Below are positions 9,764-18,297 of a stretch of 64,000 nt of DNA, in pieces. Under the pieces are notes generated by a model, which was not told the DNA's origin, made no database searches, and worked only from the letters and a program-made list of their open reading frames with translations. A program made the translations under genes and the position numbers. The DNA is from JAEULH01 sp963789785 (GTDB lineage: Bacteria; Pseudomonadota; Alphaproteobacteria; Rhodospirillales; Defluviicoccaceae), in assembly GCA_963789785.1 (NCBI GenBank), contig CAWBNC010000011.1, forward strand, positions 62,001-126,000, given 5' to 3'. Each line of letters begins with the position of its first letter. The stretch's first letter is position 1.

Positions 9764-10353
9764 GAATTGAGGTGCTGGCGGATGGCCCGCTCCATCTGCC
9801 GATCGAATTCGACCAGCGTCGTTTCGGTCAGCTCTGAAAAGAACCGTTGCCGTTCCCCGCGGGTGCGGTTGCCTTCCAGCGATTTCGTCCGGACGACCCT
9901 GGCGGAAGCCATGGCGGTCTGTCCGTCTGCAGCGTCGATCTCTAGCCGCGCCTCCACCGTCATGGTGTAGACGGCGCCGGGGGAGTTGCCGAAGAGGCCG
10001 ACAAGGCCCTTGGCCCGCGGCAGCTTCTCCTCCTCGACACTTGCGGTTACGACCTCGAAATGGGCGGCGCCGGTCTTTCCCGAGGCTCGCAGCCGGTCCA
10101 GAGCCCACTGGCGCAGTTCGACATCGGGCGGATGGTTCAGGCCGTCGCCGACGTTGCGGCCGCGGCTCGCGCCCGCCGTCTCGGCTGGGCTCACCTCGAT
10201 GCTCCTCACGTCGAGAATGATCGGCGGCGCGTCGGTGAAGCGGATATCCGCCAGCTGAACCGTCGCCTCATTGGGCGCGGCGCATCCGCCGGCCAGCATC
10301 GCCAGCACCAGCAACGCCGGGCCGAACGCCGTTCTTGTTGTTCCCCTGACCAT
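9751..10353 (-). CDS. Conserved lipoprotein of unknown function
   Basis: A 200-residue protein with a clear lipoprotein signal (ALLVLAMLAGGC) and no recognised domain. The mature part alternates polar strands with a well conserved-looking stretch (VELRQWALDRL, GAVYTMTVEARLEI). The start at 10353 is chosen because the signal peptide begins there; the open frame extends upstream into a palindromic repeat element. The 3' end overlaps the start of the hydrolase lipoprotein gene, which suggests translational coupling and perhaps a shared envelope role. Confidence 0.7.
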   Translation of the reverse strand: MVRGTTRTAFGPALLVLAMLAGGCAAPNEATVQLADIRFTDAPPIILDVRSIEVSPAETAGASRGRNVGDGLNHPPDVELRQWALDRLRASGKTGAAHFEVVTASVEEEKLPRAKGLVGLFGNSPGAVYTMTVEARLEIDAADGQTAMASARVVRTKSLEGNRTRGERQRFFSELTETTLVEFDRQMERAIRQHLNSWVL

Positions 10354-10381
10354 GATTTCCCCCAAGAGGCAGATGAGCCGT

Positions 10382-10501
10382 CTAGTGGTTCCATGCTGAC
10401 GGATGAGTCTCATCCGTCAGCCAAATCGACCCACAAGAAATTGGTTAGATGGATCGACCAATCAAATGCCTGGGAACCAAGCGTTTGGTCCGATCCACTA
10501 G
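10382..10501. repeat. Intergenic palindromic element with CTAG ends (family 2, copy 1)
   Basis: A 120-base element between hslO and the lipoprotein gene. It is bounded by inverted CTAGTGG (10382-10388) and CCACTAG (10495-10501). Inside, a perfect 10-bp hairpin (TGACGGATGA, 3-base loop, TCATCCGTCA; 10397-10419) is followed by a longer imperfect hairpin ending GGTCCGATCC. The right end supplies the hslO stop codon. A diverged partial copy is at 22362-22436. Confidence 0.65.
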
Positions 10502-11430
10502 CGGGCCTCCAGCGGTCCGACATCGCCTTCGCCAAACGCGTAGACGGCTTTGCAGAATTCGCAGGTGACCGTGATCCGGCCGTTCTCTTCAACCATGTCG
10601 CGGATCTCCGCGGCCGGGAACGAGCGCAGGATCGCCTCGACCTTGGACCTCGAACAGCGGCAGCGATGACGCAGCGCGCGGCGGCGGAAGACCCGTACGC
10701 CGTCTTCGTGGAACAGCCGGTAGAGGATCTGGTTGGCGCTGAGGTTCGGCTCCAGGAGCTCGGCGGGGGTCGCGCTGCTCATCAGGATCACGGCCCGACG
10801 CCAATCCTCCTCGGCGTCGGGATCGAGCGCGCCATTGCCGGGCAGGCGCTGGAGCATGATCGCAGCGGCGCGGCGGCCGCCGTCGGCGTCATCCTTACCG
10901 GACACACACAGACGGATCGCCGTTTCGATCTGCTCGGACTGTCGGAAGTAGGCATGGGCGCAGTCGCCCAAAGTCGCGCCTTCGAGCGGCGTAACCCCCT
11001 GGTAGCGGTCGGTATCGGGCCCCTGATCGACGGTGAACGTCATCACCCCCGCGCCCAGCAGGCGCGGCACCGGCGCTTCCGGCGCCGGTCCGGGCGCGTT
11101 CAGTCGGGTGAGGTCGTAGCGGGCGTAGCCGCGCATGTCGCCATCGCTGGTGATGTCGACCATGACCAGGCCGACCGGCCCGTCGCCCTGAATCTGCAGG
11201 GTGAAAATGCCCTCGTACTTCAACCCGCTGGCAAGCACCGCGGCCATTGCCATGGATTCGCCGAGCAATGTCTCGACCGCGGGTGGATAATCGTGCGGGG
11301 CAATCACCGCATCGACGGCCGGACCGAGCCGGACCACGCGACCGCGCAGCCCCGGCGCCTCGATCTGGAACGGCTGAACGAAGTCGCCGAACGCACTGTC
11401 GCCGACCTCCTCCGTCCGGGACTGGCTCAT
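10498..11430 (-). CDS. hslO: Hsp33 redox-regulated chaperone
   Basis: Hsp33 is a cytosolic holdase switched on by oxidation of its zinc-binding cysteines. The C-terminal zinc motif is complete: HRCRC (CxC) and then CEFC (CxxC). The N-terminal chaperone domain shows GLKYEGIFTLQIQGDGP, typical for the family. The start at 11430 gives about 310 residues; the open frame runs further upstream to 11523 but without family similarity. It follows argF in the same direction after 80 bases. The stop codon lies in a repeat element. Confidence 0.93.
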   Translation of the reverse strand: MSQSRTEEVGDSAFGDFVQPFQIEAPGLRGRVVRLGPAVDAVIAPHDYPPAVETLLGESMAMAAVLASGLKYEGIFTLQIQGDGPVGLVMVDITSDGDMRGYARYDLTRLNAPGPAPEAPVPRLLGAGVMTFTVDQGPDTDRYQGVTPLEGATLGDCAHAYFRQSEQIETAIRLCVSGKDDADGGRRAAAIMLQRLPGNGALDPDAEEDWRRAVILMSSATPAELLEPNLSANQILYRLFHEDGVRVFRRRALRHRCRCSRSKVEAILRSFPAAEIRDMVEENGRITVTCEFCKAVYAFGEGDVGPLEAR

Positions 11431-11510
11431 AGGCTCAGGCACGAAAATCTCCCCGCTCGTCCTGAGGTGGCGGCAGGGCGTTCGGCTGGCAAGCGCCTTC
11501 GCGCGGGCCG

Positions 11511-12434
11511 CTACCCCAGGCACCAGGCAAGGATGCCCTTCTGCGCGTGCAGGCGGTTTTCCGCCTCGTCCCAGACGACCGACTGGGGCCCGTCGATTAC
11601 GCCGTCGGTGACCTCCTGGCCGCGGTGCGCCGGCAGGCAGTGCATGAACAGGGCGTCGGCTCTCGCGCCGCGCATCAGGGACTCGCTGACGCGATAGGGC
11701 GCGAGCAGGTTGTGCCGCTTCTCGGCGGCTTCCGCGCCCATGGAAAACCAGGTGTCGGTGACCACCAGATCGGCCCCGACGACGGCGTCTTCAGCGCTGT
11801 CGGCATAGGCCACATCGCCGCCTTCCGCCCGAACCCACTCGAGCAAGGCGCCGTTCAGCCGCAACGGCGGCGGGCAGGCGAGGCGCAGGCGAAAGCCGAA
11901 TTTTACCGCCGCGTGCACCCAAGAGCGCGCCACGTTGTTGGCGTCGCCGGACCACGCGATCGTTCGTCCGGCGATGTTGCCGCGGTGCTCCTCGTAGGTC
12001 ATCACGTCGGCCATGATCTGGCAGGGGTGGGAGTCGTCGGTCAGCCCGTTGATGACGGGAACGGAAGCATGCTCGGCCAGTTCGACAAGCTTGGTCGGGT
12101 TGTCGGTCCGGATCATGATGGCGTCGACATAGCGCGACAGCACCCGGGCGGTATCCGCCATCGTTTCGCCGCGGCCGAGCTGGCACTCGCCCTCGCTGAG
12201 CACCACCGCGTGCCCGCCGAGCTGGCGTATGCCGACCTCGAAGGAGACGCGCGTCCGCGTGCTCGGCTTCTCGAAGATCATCGCCAGCGCCCGGTTGGCC
12301 AACAGATGCTGGCCGCCGTTCTCGTGGCGCTCGCGTTTCAACTCCAAAGCCAGATCGAGGATACGCCGCAGCGTTGCGGTGTCGAACCGATCGAGATCGA
12401 GGAAATGCCGCGGCCGGGCTTTGCGCTCGCCCAT
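11511..12434 (-). CDS. argF: Ornithine carbamoyltransferase
   Basis: The 307-residue enzyme converts ornithine and carbamoyl phosphate to citrulline. The carbamoyl-phosphate loop STRTRVSFE is near residue 57, and the ornithine-side motif HCLPAHRGQEVTD is near residue 265. Length is normal. Its ATG follows the argD stop with no gap, so argD and argF form one transcription and translation unit in arginine synthesis. Confidence 0.97.
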   Translation of the reverse strand: MGERKARPRHFLDLDRFDTATLRRILDLALELKRERHENGGQHLLANRALAMIFEKPSTRTRVSFEVGIRQLGGHAVVLSEGECQLGRGETMADTARVLSRYVDAIMIRTDNPTKLVELAEHASVPVINGLTDDSHPCQIMADVMTYEEHRGNIAGRTIAWSGDANNVARSWVHAAVKFGFRLRLACPPPLRLNGALLEWVRAEGGDVAYADSAEDAVVGADLVVTDTWFSMGAEAAEKRHNLLAPYRVSESLMRGARADALFMHCLPAHRGQEVTDGVIDGPQSVVWDEAENRLHAQKGILAWCLG

Positions 12435-13601
12435 CTAGGCCGCCTTCGCCGCAAGCGCGGCGCAGGCACGGTCGATGATCGCCGTGGCCGCTTCCATCTC
12501 GGCATCGCCGATGATCAGCGGCGGCAGGAGGCGGACAACGTTGTCGGCGGCCGGCACCGTCAGCAGGCCGTCGCTAAGCAGGCGCTCGACCAGAGCGCGG
12601 TTCGAAGGCACGCATTTCAGCCCGAGCATCAGGCCGTGACCGCGTACCTCGGCGATCACGCCGGGATAGCGCGCCGGCAGGCTGGCCAAACGGCCGCGCA
12701 GCGCCGCTCCGGTTTCGGCGACGCGGTCAAGAAAGCCGTCGGCCAGAACCACGTCAAGGACCGCGTTGGCCACCGCCATCGCCAGCGGGTTCCCGCCGAA
12801 GGTGCTGCCGTGGCTACCGGGGGTGAGTGTTCGTGCCGCCTGTCCCGACGCGAGGCAGGCGCCGACCGGGAAGCCGCCACCCAGACCCTTGGCCAGAGCG
12901 ATGACGTCGGGGACGACATCCGTCCACTGGTGCGCGAAAAGCCGCCCGGTGCGGCCAATGCCGCACTGGACCTCGTCAAAGAACAGAAGCAGGCCGAACT
13001 CGTCGGCGAGAGTGCGCAGACCGGCGAGAAAACCCTCCGGCGCCGGGCGGATGCCGCCTTCGCCCTGGACCGGCTCAACAAGAATGGCCGCGGTTTCATC
13101 GGTAATGGCGGCGCGCGCGGCTTCCAGATCGGCGAAGGGCACCTGATCGAAGCCTTCGACCGCCGGGGCGAAGCCGTCGAGGTGCTTCGCCGAGCCGCCC
13201 GCGGCGATCGTGGCCATCGTTCGGCCGTGGAAGGCGCCGGTGAAGGTGATCACCCGATATCGCTTCGGCGCGCCGGCCATGTCGTGGAACTTGCGCACCA
13301 GCTTCAGGCCGCATTCCAGCGCTTCGGCGCCTGAGTTGCAGAAGAAGGCTGCGTCGGCGAAGCTCGCCTCGATCAGCCGCGCCGCCAGCCGCTCCTGGTC
13401 GGGGATCCTGTAAAGGTTGGAGCAGTGCCAAAGCTTGCCGGCCTGCTCGCGCAGGGTGGCGACGAGATGCGGGTGGCAATGTCCGAGGCCTGCAACCGCG
13501 ATGCCCGCGCCAAAATCGAGATAGCGGCGCCCGTTCGAGGCTTCCAGCCAGGCTCCGTCGCCGCGGACGAAAGCGATGTCGAAACGGTCGTAGGTGGGCA
13601 T
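12435..13601 (-). CDS. argD: Acetylornithine aminotransferase
   Basis: A class III PLP aminotransferase of about 388 residues that forms N-acetylornithine. Key parts are FGAGIAVAGLGHCHP, the phosphate-binding NSGAEALECGLKL, FFDEVQCGIGRTG and the PLP lysine in ALAKGLGGGFP. The start at 13601 is preferred (MPTYDRFDIAFVRG); a GTG twelve bases upstream is possible. It is directly followed by argF. A stable hairpin lies 76 bases upstream of the start. Confidence 0.96.
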   Translation of the reverse strand: MPTYDRFDIAFVRGDGAWLEASNGRRYLDFGAGIAVAGLGHCHPHLVATLREQAGKLWHCSNLYRIPDQERLAARLIEASFADAAFFCNSGAEALECGLKLVRKFHDMAGAPKRYRVITFTGAFHGRTMATIAAGGSAKHLDGFAPAVEGFDQVPFADLEAARAAITDETAAILVEPVQGEGGIRPAPEGFLAGLRTLADEFGLLLFFDEVQCGIGRTGRLFAHQWTDVVPDVIALAKGLGGGFPVGACLASGQAARTLTPGSHGSTFGGNPLAMAVANAVLDVVLADGFLDRVAETGAALRGRLASLPARYPGVIAEVRGHGLMLGLKCVPSNRALVERLLSDGLLTVPAADNVVRLLPPLIIGDAEMEAATAIIDRACAALAAKAA

Positions 13602-13676
13602 CAACGCGGTCACGGGCCGATCTCCGCAGCCGCCCGCTTTCATGCCGATAACGCAGCGGGAGGGCCGAAAATGCGA

Positions 13677-13701
13677 CGGGCCGGTGCAGGGCACCGGCCC
13701 G
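13677..13701 (-). promoter_or_regulatory. Strong hairpin upstream of argD
   Basis: A perfect 11-bp GC-rich stem with a 3-base loop (13677-13687 with 13691-13701) lies in the region upstream of argD. On the minus strand it is followed by GTCGCATTTTC, a weak T-run. It could be an attenuator or a terminator of upstream transcription. The upstream gene is about 100 bases away and reads in the same direction, so a terminator for that gene is the simpler reading. Confidence 0.4.
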
Positions 13702-13805
13702 CAAGCCAGAGAAACGATCATGTTATTGAAGCAGCGAGAGACTTGTCAACGCCTTGTCTGCCGACGATTCGCCGTTGGTGCCCCGAATGCCGCGTCCGAC
13801 CCGGC

Positions 13806-14189
13806 TCAATAGCGCGGCGGCTCCGTGGCGATCAGGTTGAACGCCTTCGCATACTCGTTGATCCCCTCTTCAAACTTGCGCTGGGCGCACGCGAGCGCCG
13901 CCTTCCGCCGGTGGCTGTCGACCGCGGCATAGTCACGCTTCGGCGGCCCGGCCGGCGCGTCCTGCGCCGTGCCATAACCCTGATTCTGAGCCTGGTCCTG
14001 CGCTTCCATCTCGGCTCGGGCAGTCGCGTCGGCGCGCCGCCGCTTGGTGATGGCGAGGCTCAGCTCCTTCTTGTACAGGTCGCAGGTCATCGCCGTCGGC
14101 CGCGACGTCTGCGCCGAGGCCGACGACACGACGCCGGCGACGAGCAGCAGAGCGAGAGCGCCGAGGAGGTTTCGGTAAAGTACGAACAG
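13806..14189 (-). CDS. Exported small protein of unknown function
   Basis: The frame encodes a Sec-type signal peptide (YRNLLGALALLLVAG, ending ASAQ) and a mature part of about 100 residues that is charged, with helical runs KKELSLAITKRR and AALACAQRKFEEGINEY and two cysteines. No ATG, GTG or TTG precedes the signal peptide after the upstream in-frame TAG. The best-placed codon is CTG at 14187-14189 behind AGGAGA. A GTG at 14129 would remove most of the signal peptide. Either CTG is the start or a base is wrong. No domain is recognised. Confidence 0.55.
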   Translation of the reverse strand: MFVLYRNLLGALALLLVAGVVSSASAQTSRPTAMTCDLYKKELSLAITKRRRADATARAEMEAQDQAQNQGYGTAQDAPAGPPKRDYAAVDSHRRKAALACAQRKFEEGINEYAKAFNLIATEPPRY

Positions 14190-14357
14190 GGGAGGTCTCC
14201 TCTATAGGCCAGTCACCCCACCATATTACGCGATTGGCGTGGCAACTTCGAATATTTCCACGCGAAGGCAGGTCCAGCCGGAGAATGCGCGCAGGTCGAT
14301 CTGCCCTCCCATAAATGTAGGCCGGGTAAAGAGGGCCGGGATGCGGCAGGGGCGCGA

Positions 14358-15839
14358 TCAGGCGTAGTCGTTGTCGATGATCGCGTTTGCGCGCCGCGAC
14401 AGTTCCTTGCCGTAGTCGGTCCAGATACCCTGGCCCCAGTACCGGTAGCAGCTGGTCTCCGCCATCAGCAGGTGAAAGAGCGCGTTGCGGTAACGCTGAT
14501 CGTCGGTCGCAATGGAGCCGTTGCTGAAGATCTTCTCGTGGAAGTTCGACGAGGCCCTGTCCATCGGCGCCAGCACGTCCTCGTAGCCGCGGACCCACGA
14601 CAGATTATTGGTCCAGCTCCCGCCGTCCATGTTGAAGCCGTGATCCTCCTTCTTCAGCGTGTCGATCGTCTTGGCAAGCTTGTCGGGACCGTCACCGGGC
14701 TTGATCCGGTCCCAGATCCGCTTCTGCATCACCGGCTGCAGCGGCGCGAATGACTTCTCGTCGATGCCGATCGCGGCCAGATGCTCCAGATACTCCGTCG
14801 CGTTCATCAGCGGCGTGTCGGAACCGCTGCATTCACGAACAACTTCCATGTACTTGGCCGGGAACTCGTTCATCATAACGCCGCCGTTTTCGCCGTCGGC
14901 GATCTGCGTCACCAGGGGCGGAACCTGCGTGCCTGCAAGGTCCCACCGATTCAGGGACTTCGCCTCGTAATAGGGCTGCATCTGCGCGACCAGCTTGGTG
15001 TCGGAGCCCTGCGTCTTGACGATCGCCACGATTTCGGCCGTTTCACCGCTGGAGTTGGTGCAGACCAGGCGGTGCGGCAGGTGCTTGTGGACGGGTCCCG
15101 AGCCGTCCTCCGGCCGCTCGACCGTGTGCTCCTGAACCAGAACCCAGCGAAAACCGCAGTCCCGCAACGTCTTGACGAAGGCATAGGCGACATCGGGATG
15201 GTTCGGCAGTGCCATTTCCGAGGGCGAGAACCCGCGTAGCCGACCAAGCGCCTCGAAGCCGAACAGCGCGGCGAAGTGATGCTGGAAGGCCTTGACGTGC
15301 AGACGGAAATCCTGGACCGGCGTCGATGGCGCCACCGCGTGTCCCCAGGGAGCGCCAAGCCACTCGACCGCGTGGCGGTACTGCGGATCGCAAGTCACGG
15401 CCTTCAGGGCGTCGAGGACATGGTGCTCGCCCATCTGGCCCAGCCCATAGAGAAGCGTGCCCGAATACTCGAGCATGACCCGCGGCTGCTTGCCCTCGCC
15501 GATGAGCTGCGGGATGAACTCGCCCATGCGTTTGTAGCACCAGGAAAACACCGGCGCGTTGTGGTTATCGCCGATGCCCTGGTTATCGCGCATGTGCTGA
15601 AGGTTGCCGACGATGGCGGCCGAGCCGAGATCGGCGCCGCCCGCCGGGATCAAAGGCTGGTGCATATGCAGCGCCACGGCGGCCGCGGCCCGAACCCGGT
15701 TGAAATCGATCCCGCCGGCGGTGCGGAAAACTTCCCGGTCGGCGCCGGCAGCGACTGCGCGGCGGACGTCGTCCTCGTGCCCGGCGATATTGGGCAGGCC
15801 GTCGATGCAGTCGGGCAGATACGGGTACGTGTCGCTCAT
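14358..15839 (-). CDS. Glycoside hydrolase family 57-like protein
   Basis: A protein of about 493 residues with the GH57 fold signature AVALHMHQPLIPAG near residue 55, a later acidic region IADGENGG, and the typical C-terminal helix ending with SCYRYWGQGIW. GH57 enzymes act on alpha-glucans (amylases, amylopullulanases, branching enzymes). The ATG at 15839 (MSDTYPYLPDC) is chosen; upstream in-frame ATGs exist. It points away from a second GH57 gene at 18298, with the SIR2-TPR gene between them. A glycogen-related role is likely; the exact reaction cannot be told. Confidence 0.85.
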   Translation of the reverse strand: MSDTYPYLPDCIDGLPNIAGHEDDVRRAVAAGADREVFRTAGGIDFNRVRAAAAVALHMHQPLIPAGGADLGSAAIVGNLQHMRDNQGIGDNHNAPVFSWCYKRMGEFIPQLIGEGKQPRVMLEYSGTLLYGLGQMGEHHVLDALKAVTCDPQYRHAVEWLGAPWGHAVAPSTPVQDFRLHVKAFQHHFAALFGFEALGRLRGFSPSEMALPNHPDVAYAFVKTLRDCGFRWVLVQEHTVERPEDGSGPVHKHLPHRLVCTNSSGETAEIVAIVKTQGSDTKLVAQMQPYYEAKSLNRWDLAGTQVPPLVTQIADGENGGVMMNEFPAKYMEVVRECSGSDTPLMNATEYLEHLAAIGIDEKSFAPLQPVMQKRIWDRIKPGDGPDKLAKTIDTLKKEDHGFNMDGGSWTNNLSWVRGYEDVLAPMDRASSNFHEKIFSNGSIATDDQRYRNALFHLLMAETSCYRYWGQGIWTDYGKELSRRANAIIDNDYA

Positions 15840-16041
15840 CAAGATTGGAATCCTCATTGGCCGCACGCTGCCGATCAGCGACATGGGCGGAGGGGCCGCA
15901 GACCCTTCCGACCATTTGCGGACTGCGGATGCATTGAAACAATCTCAGGCACGCCGCGCAAGGCGGCCGTCGGCCTCCAGCCGCCGCGGCCCCTTCGTTT
16001 CTCCGACCGCGCGGCCGGGAGAGGCGCTACTGGCGCACGAT

Positions 16042-16084
16042 TTCTCCCTCACCCTCCCGCTTCGCGGGCCCCTCCCTCTCCCAA
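16042..16084. repeat. Dispersed purine-rich repeat with GGGCCCGCG core (copy 1)
   Basis: On the minus strand this reads as GGGAGAGGGAGGGGCCC followed by a CGCG-rich hairpin and GGGAGGGTGAGGGAG. Nearly the same sequence occurs at 61124-61175 on the plus strand. It is an intergenic repeat, common in form among alphaproteobacterial genomes. It lies in the 317-base gap 15840-16156, which otherwise shows nothing. Confidence 0.7.
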
Positions 16085-16156
16085 ACGCTTCGCAAGCGCT
16101 CCGCCTCAGCCGATTGCGGCTCTTCGCGGTCAAGGGTATAGCAGAAAGCAGCGGGG

Positions 16157-18200
16157 ATGAGGCGCGGTGGGGGGAATGTGGAACGCACGCTTGACGACAT
16201 AGTCGACACGCTGCGGGCCGGTAAGCAATACGGCCGGCCGTGTTCGCTGCTGATCGGCGCCGGTTGCTCGGTTACGGCAGGGATCCCGACGGCTGCCGGT
16301 TTCGTCGAACTCATCAAGGAGCATCATCCGAGGGCATACGAGCGCGCGGCGGGTAAAACCTACCCGCACTGCATGGCGGCTCTCGATACGGGCGTCCGCC
16401 GTGATCTGATCGTGGCGAAAATCCGCGAGGCGAAGATCAACTGGGCGCACATCGCCATCGCCCAGCTCATCAAGCTCGGCTACGTCGACCGGGTGCTTAC
16501 CACCAACTTCGACCCGATCGTCGCCCGGGCCTGCGCCATGGTCGGCGAGTTCCCTGCCGTCTACGACTTTGCAGCCTCGACGCTTTTTCGTCCGGCCGAC
16601 GTCGCCGAAAAGGCGGTCTTTCACCTCCACGGCCAGAGCACCGGCTTCGTCCTGATGAACACGGAGGATGAATGCGCCGCCCATGGCAAACGCCTCGGCC
16701 CGCTGTTCGAAGATGCCGGCCGCGGGCGAACCTGGATTGTCGTCGGCTACAGCGGCGACAATGACCCGGTGTTTCAGCGCCTGGCCACCGTCGAGCGGTT
16801 CGAGTACGGCCTCTACTGGGTCGGCTATCCCGATCCCGAGCCGTCGCCGTCGCCGTCGCTGCGTACGGCTCTGCTGGAACAGAGCAAGCAGGCGTACTTC
16901 GTCAGGGGTTACGACGCCGACCAGTTCTTTGTCAAACTCGCGAAGAGGCTCGAGTGTTTCCCGCCGAAGTTCGTCGAGCGTCCGTTCACCCACATGCGCG
17001 AGACGCTCGAGATGTTGACGCCGTTTCGGCTGCCCGGTTTGGCCACGGATGTGGATATCCTCGACAAGCCACGGGAGCTCCTTGCTGATGCCGCCGAACG
17101 AATCTTGTCTGAAGACACGTTGGAACTCGAGATGTCTGCGCTGCTGATGGCGGATAAATACAGGGAGGTGCAAGCGCTTGGGGAGCGCCTGCCTTTGTCA
17201 GCGAAAGGGAGCCTCGCCAGCCTGAACGCCTATGCCTTTCTTTTAGATGGAAACGATTTTTGTGAGAAAGCGAAGGCCGAGAGGGGCGATGCGCCCGATC
17301 CGCTGTTTCGCGAGGCGGGTGAGAAATATTCAGAGGCGGTTCGAATTAAGCCCGATTACCATACAGCTTTCTACAACTGGGGGAACGCACTTACCGCTTG
17401 GGCGAATTCGAAAGCAGGGGACGAAGCTTGTAGCCTGTTTCGCGAGGCCGGCGAGAAGTACGCCGAGGCGGTGCGCATCAAGCCGGACATGCACGAGGCC
17501 TTCACCAACTGGGGCATCGCGCTTACCGCTTGGGCGAATTTGAAAGCAGGGGACGAAGCTTGTAGCCTGTTTCGCGAGGCCGGCGAGAAGTACGCCGAGG
17601 CGGTGCGCATCAAGCCGGACACGCACAATGCCTTCTACAACTGGGGCCACGCGCTCGCCGTCTGGGCGCGAAGCAAGACCGGGGAGGCGGCCGAGGCGCT
17701 GTTACGCCAAGCGTGCGAGAAGTATGCCAAAGCTGTAGAAATCGATCCGGATCGACAAGAGGGTTTGAATATGTGGGGAAACGCTCTCGTCGCTCTGGCG
17801 AAGATGAGGACGGGTGAGAAGGCGGATGATCTGTCCGGTAGTGCAGCGGCAAAGTACGCCGAGGCGGTGCGCATCAAGCCGGACAGCCACGAGACTTTCT
17901 ACAACTGGGGCGGCATGCTACTTTCTCAGGCGCGGCGGCATACCGGTGAGGAGGCTGCGGCGTTGCTTAACCAGGCCGAAGACAAGCTTCGACAAGCCGA
18001 AGCGCTCAAGGCAGGTAGCGGCGCCTACAACCTTGCGTGCGTTGCCGCGCGGCGCGGCCGGGAAGACGAGTGCCGGCGGTGGCTGGAGTTCCGCTCGCGA
18101 GCATGGAACGCTTCCCGATCGGGCACATTTGGAAGCCGATACCGATCTTGACCCCGTGCGCGCGTGCGACTGGTTTCGCGCCCTTCTCGCCACTCTGTAA
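16157..18200 (+). CDS. SIR2-domain and TPR-repeat protein (candidate defence NADase; one-base frameshift near the end)
   Basis: Numbering from 16157, a SIR2-like domain fills about residues 25-260: LLIGAGCSVTAGIP (31-44), TTNFDP (115-120, catalytic-type Asn 117), FHLHGQ (155-160) and VVGYSGDND (195-203). These are the NAD-binding and catalytic landmarks of SIR2 NADase-type effectors. A linker precedes five 44-residue helical repeats (EKYAEAVRIKPD then NWG-AL) and a C-terminal TPR-like end. The frame breaks near 18093: one excess base, then SAREHGTLPDRAHLEADTDL to the TAA at 18200, a natural TPR-type ending. A GTG at 16178 behind GGGGGG is an alternative start. No partner gene is adjacent. The defence role is inference. 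Confidence 0.85.
17303..17962 (+). repeat. Five tandem 132-bp repeats inside the SIR2-TPR gene
   Basis: Five units of 132 bp (17303, 17435, 17567, 17699, 17831), each encoding 44 residues beginning LFREAGEKY or a variant. Units 1 and 2 share about 60 bases across their 3' end with one mismatch (17386 region against 17518 region). Units 2 and 3 share about 40 identical bases around the AEAVRIKPD segment. Units 4 and 5 have diverged more. The high DNA identity indicates recent duplication or gene conversion. Confidence 0.9.
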
Positions 18201-18297
18201 CACCGCTATTGCCGGCGGCGGGCAGGAAGCGTAGCGTTTTGCTGCGGCCGCGAACGCGAACAAGACCATCCGGAACCGGAACAACGGGAGGGGCGAG

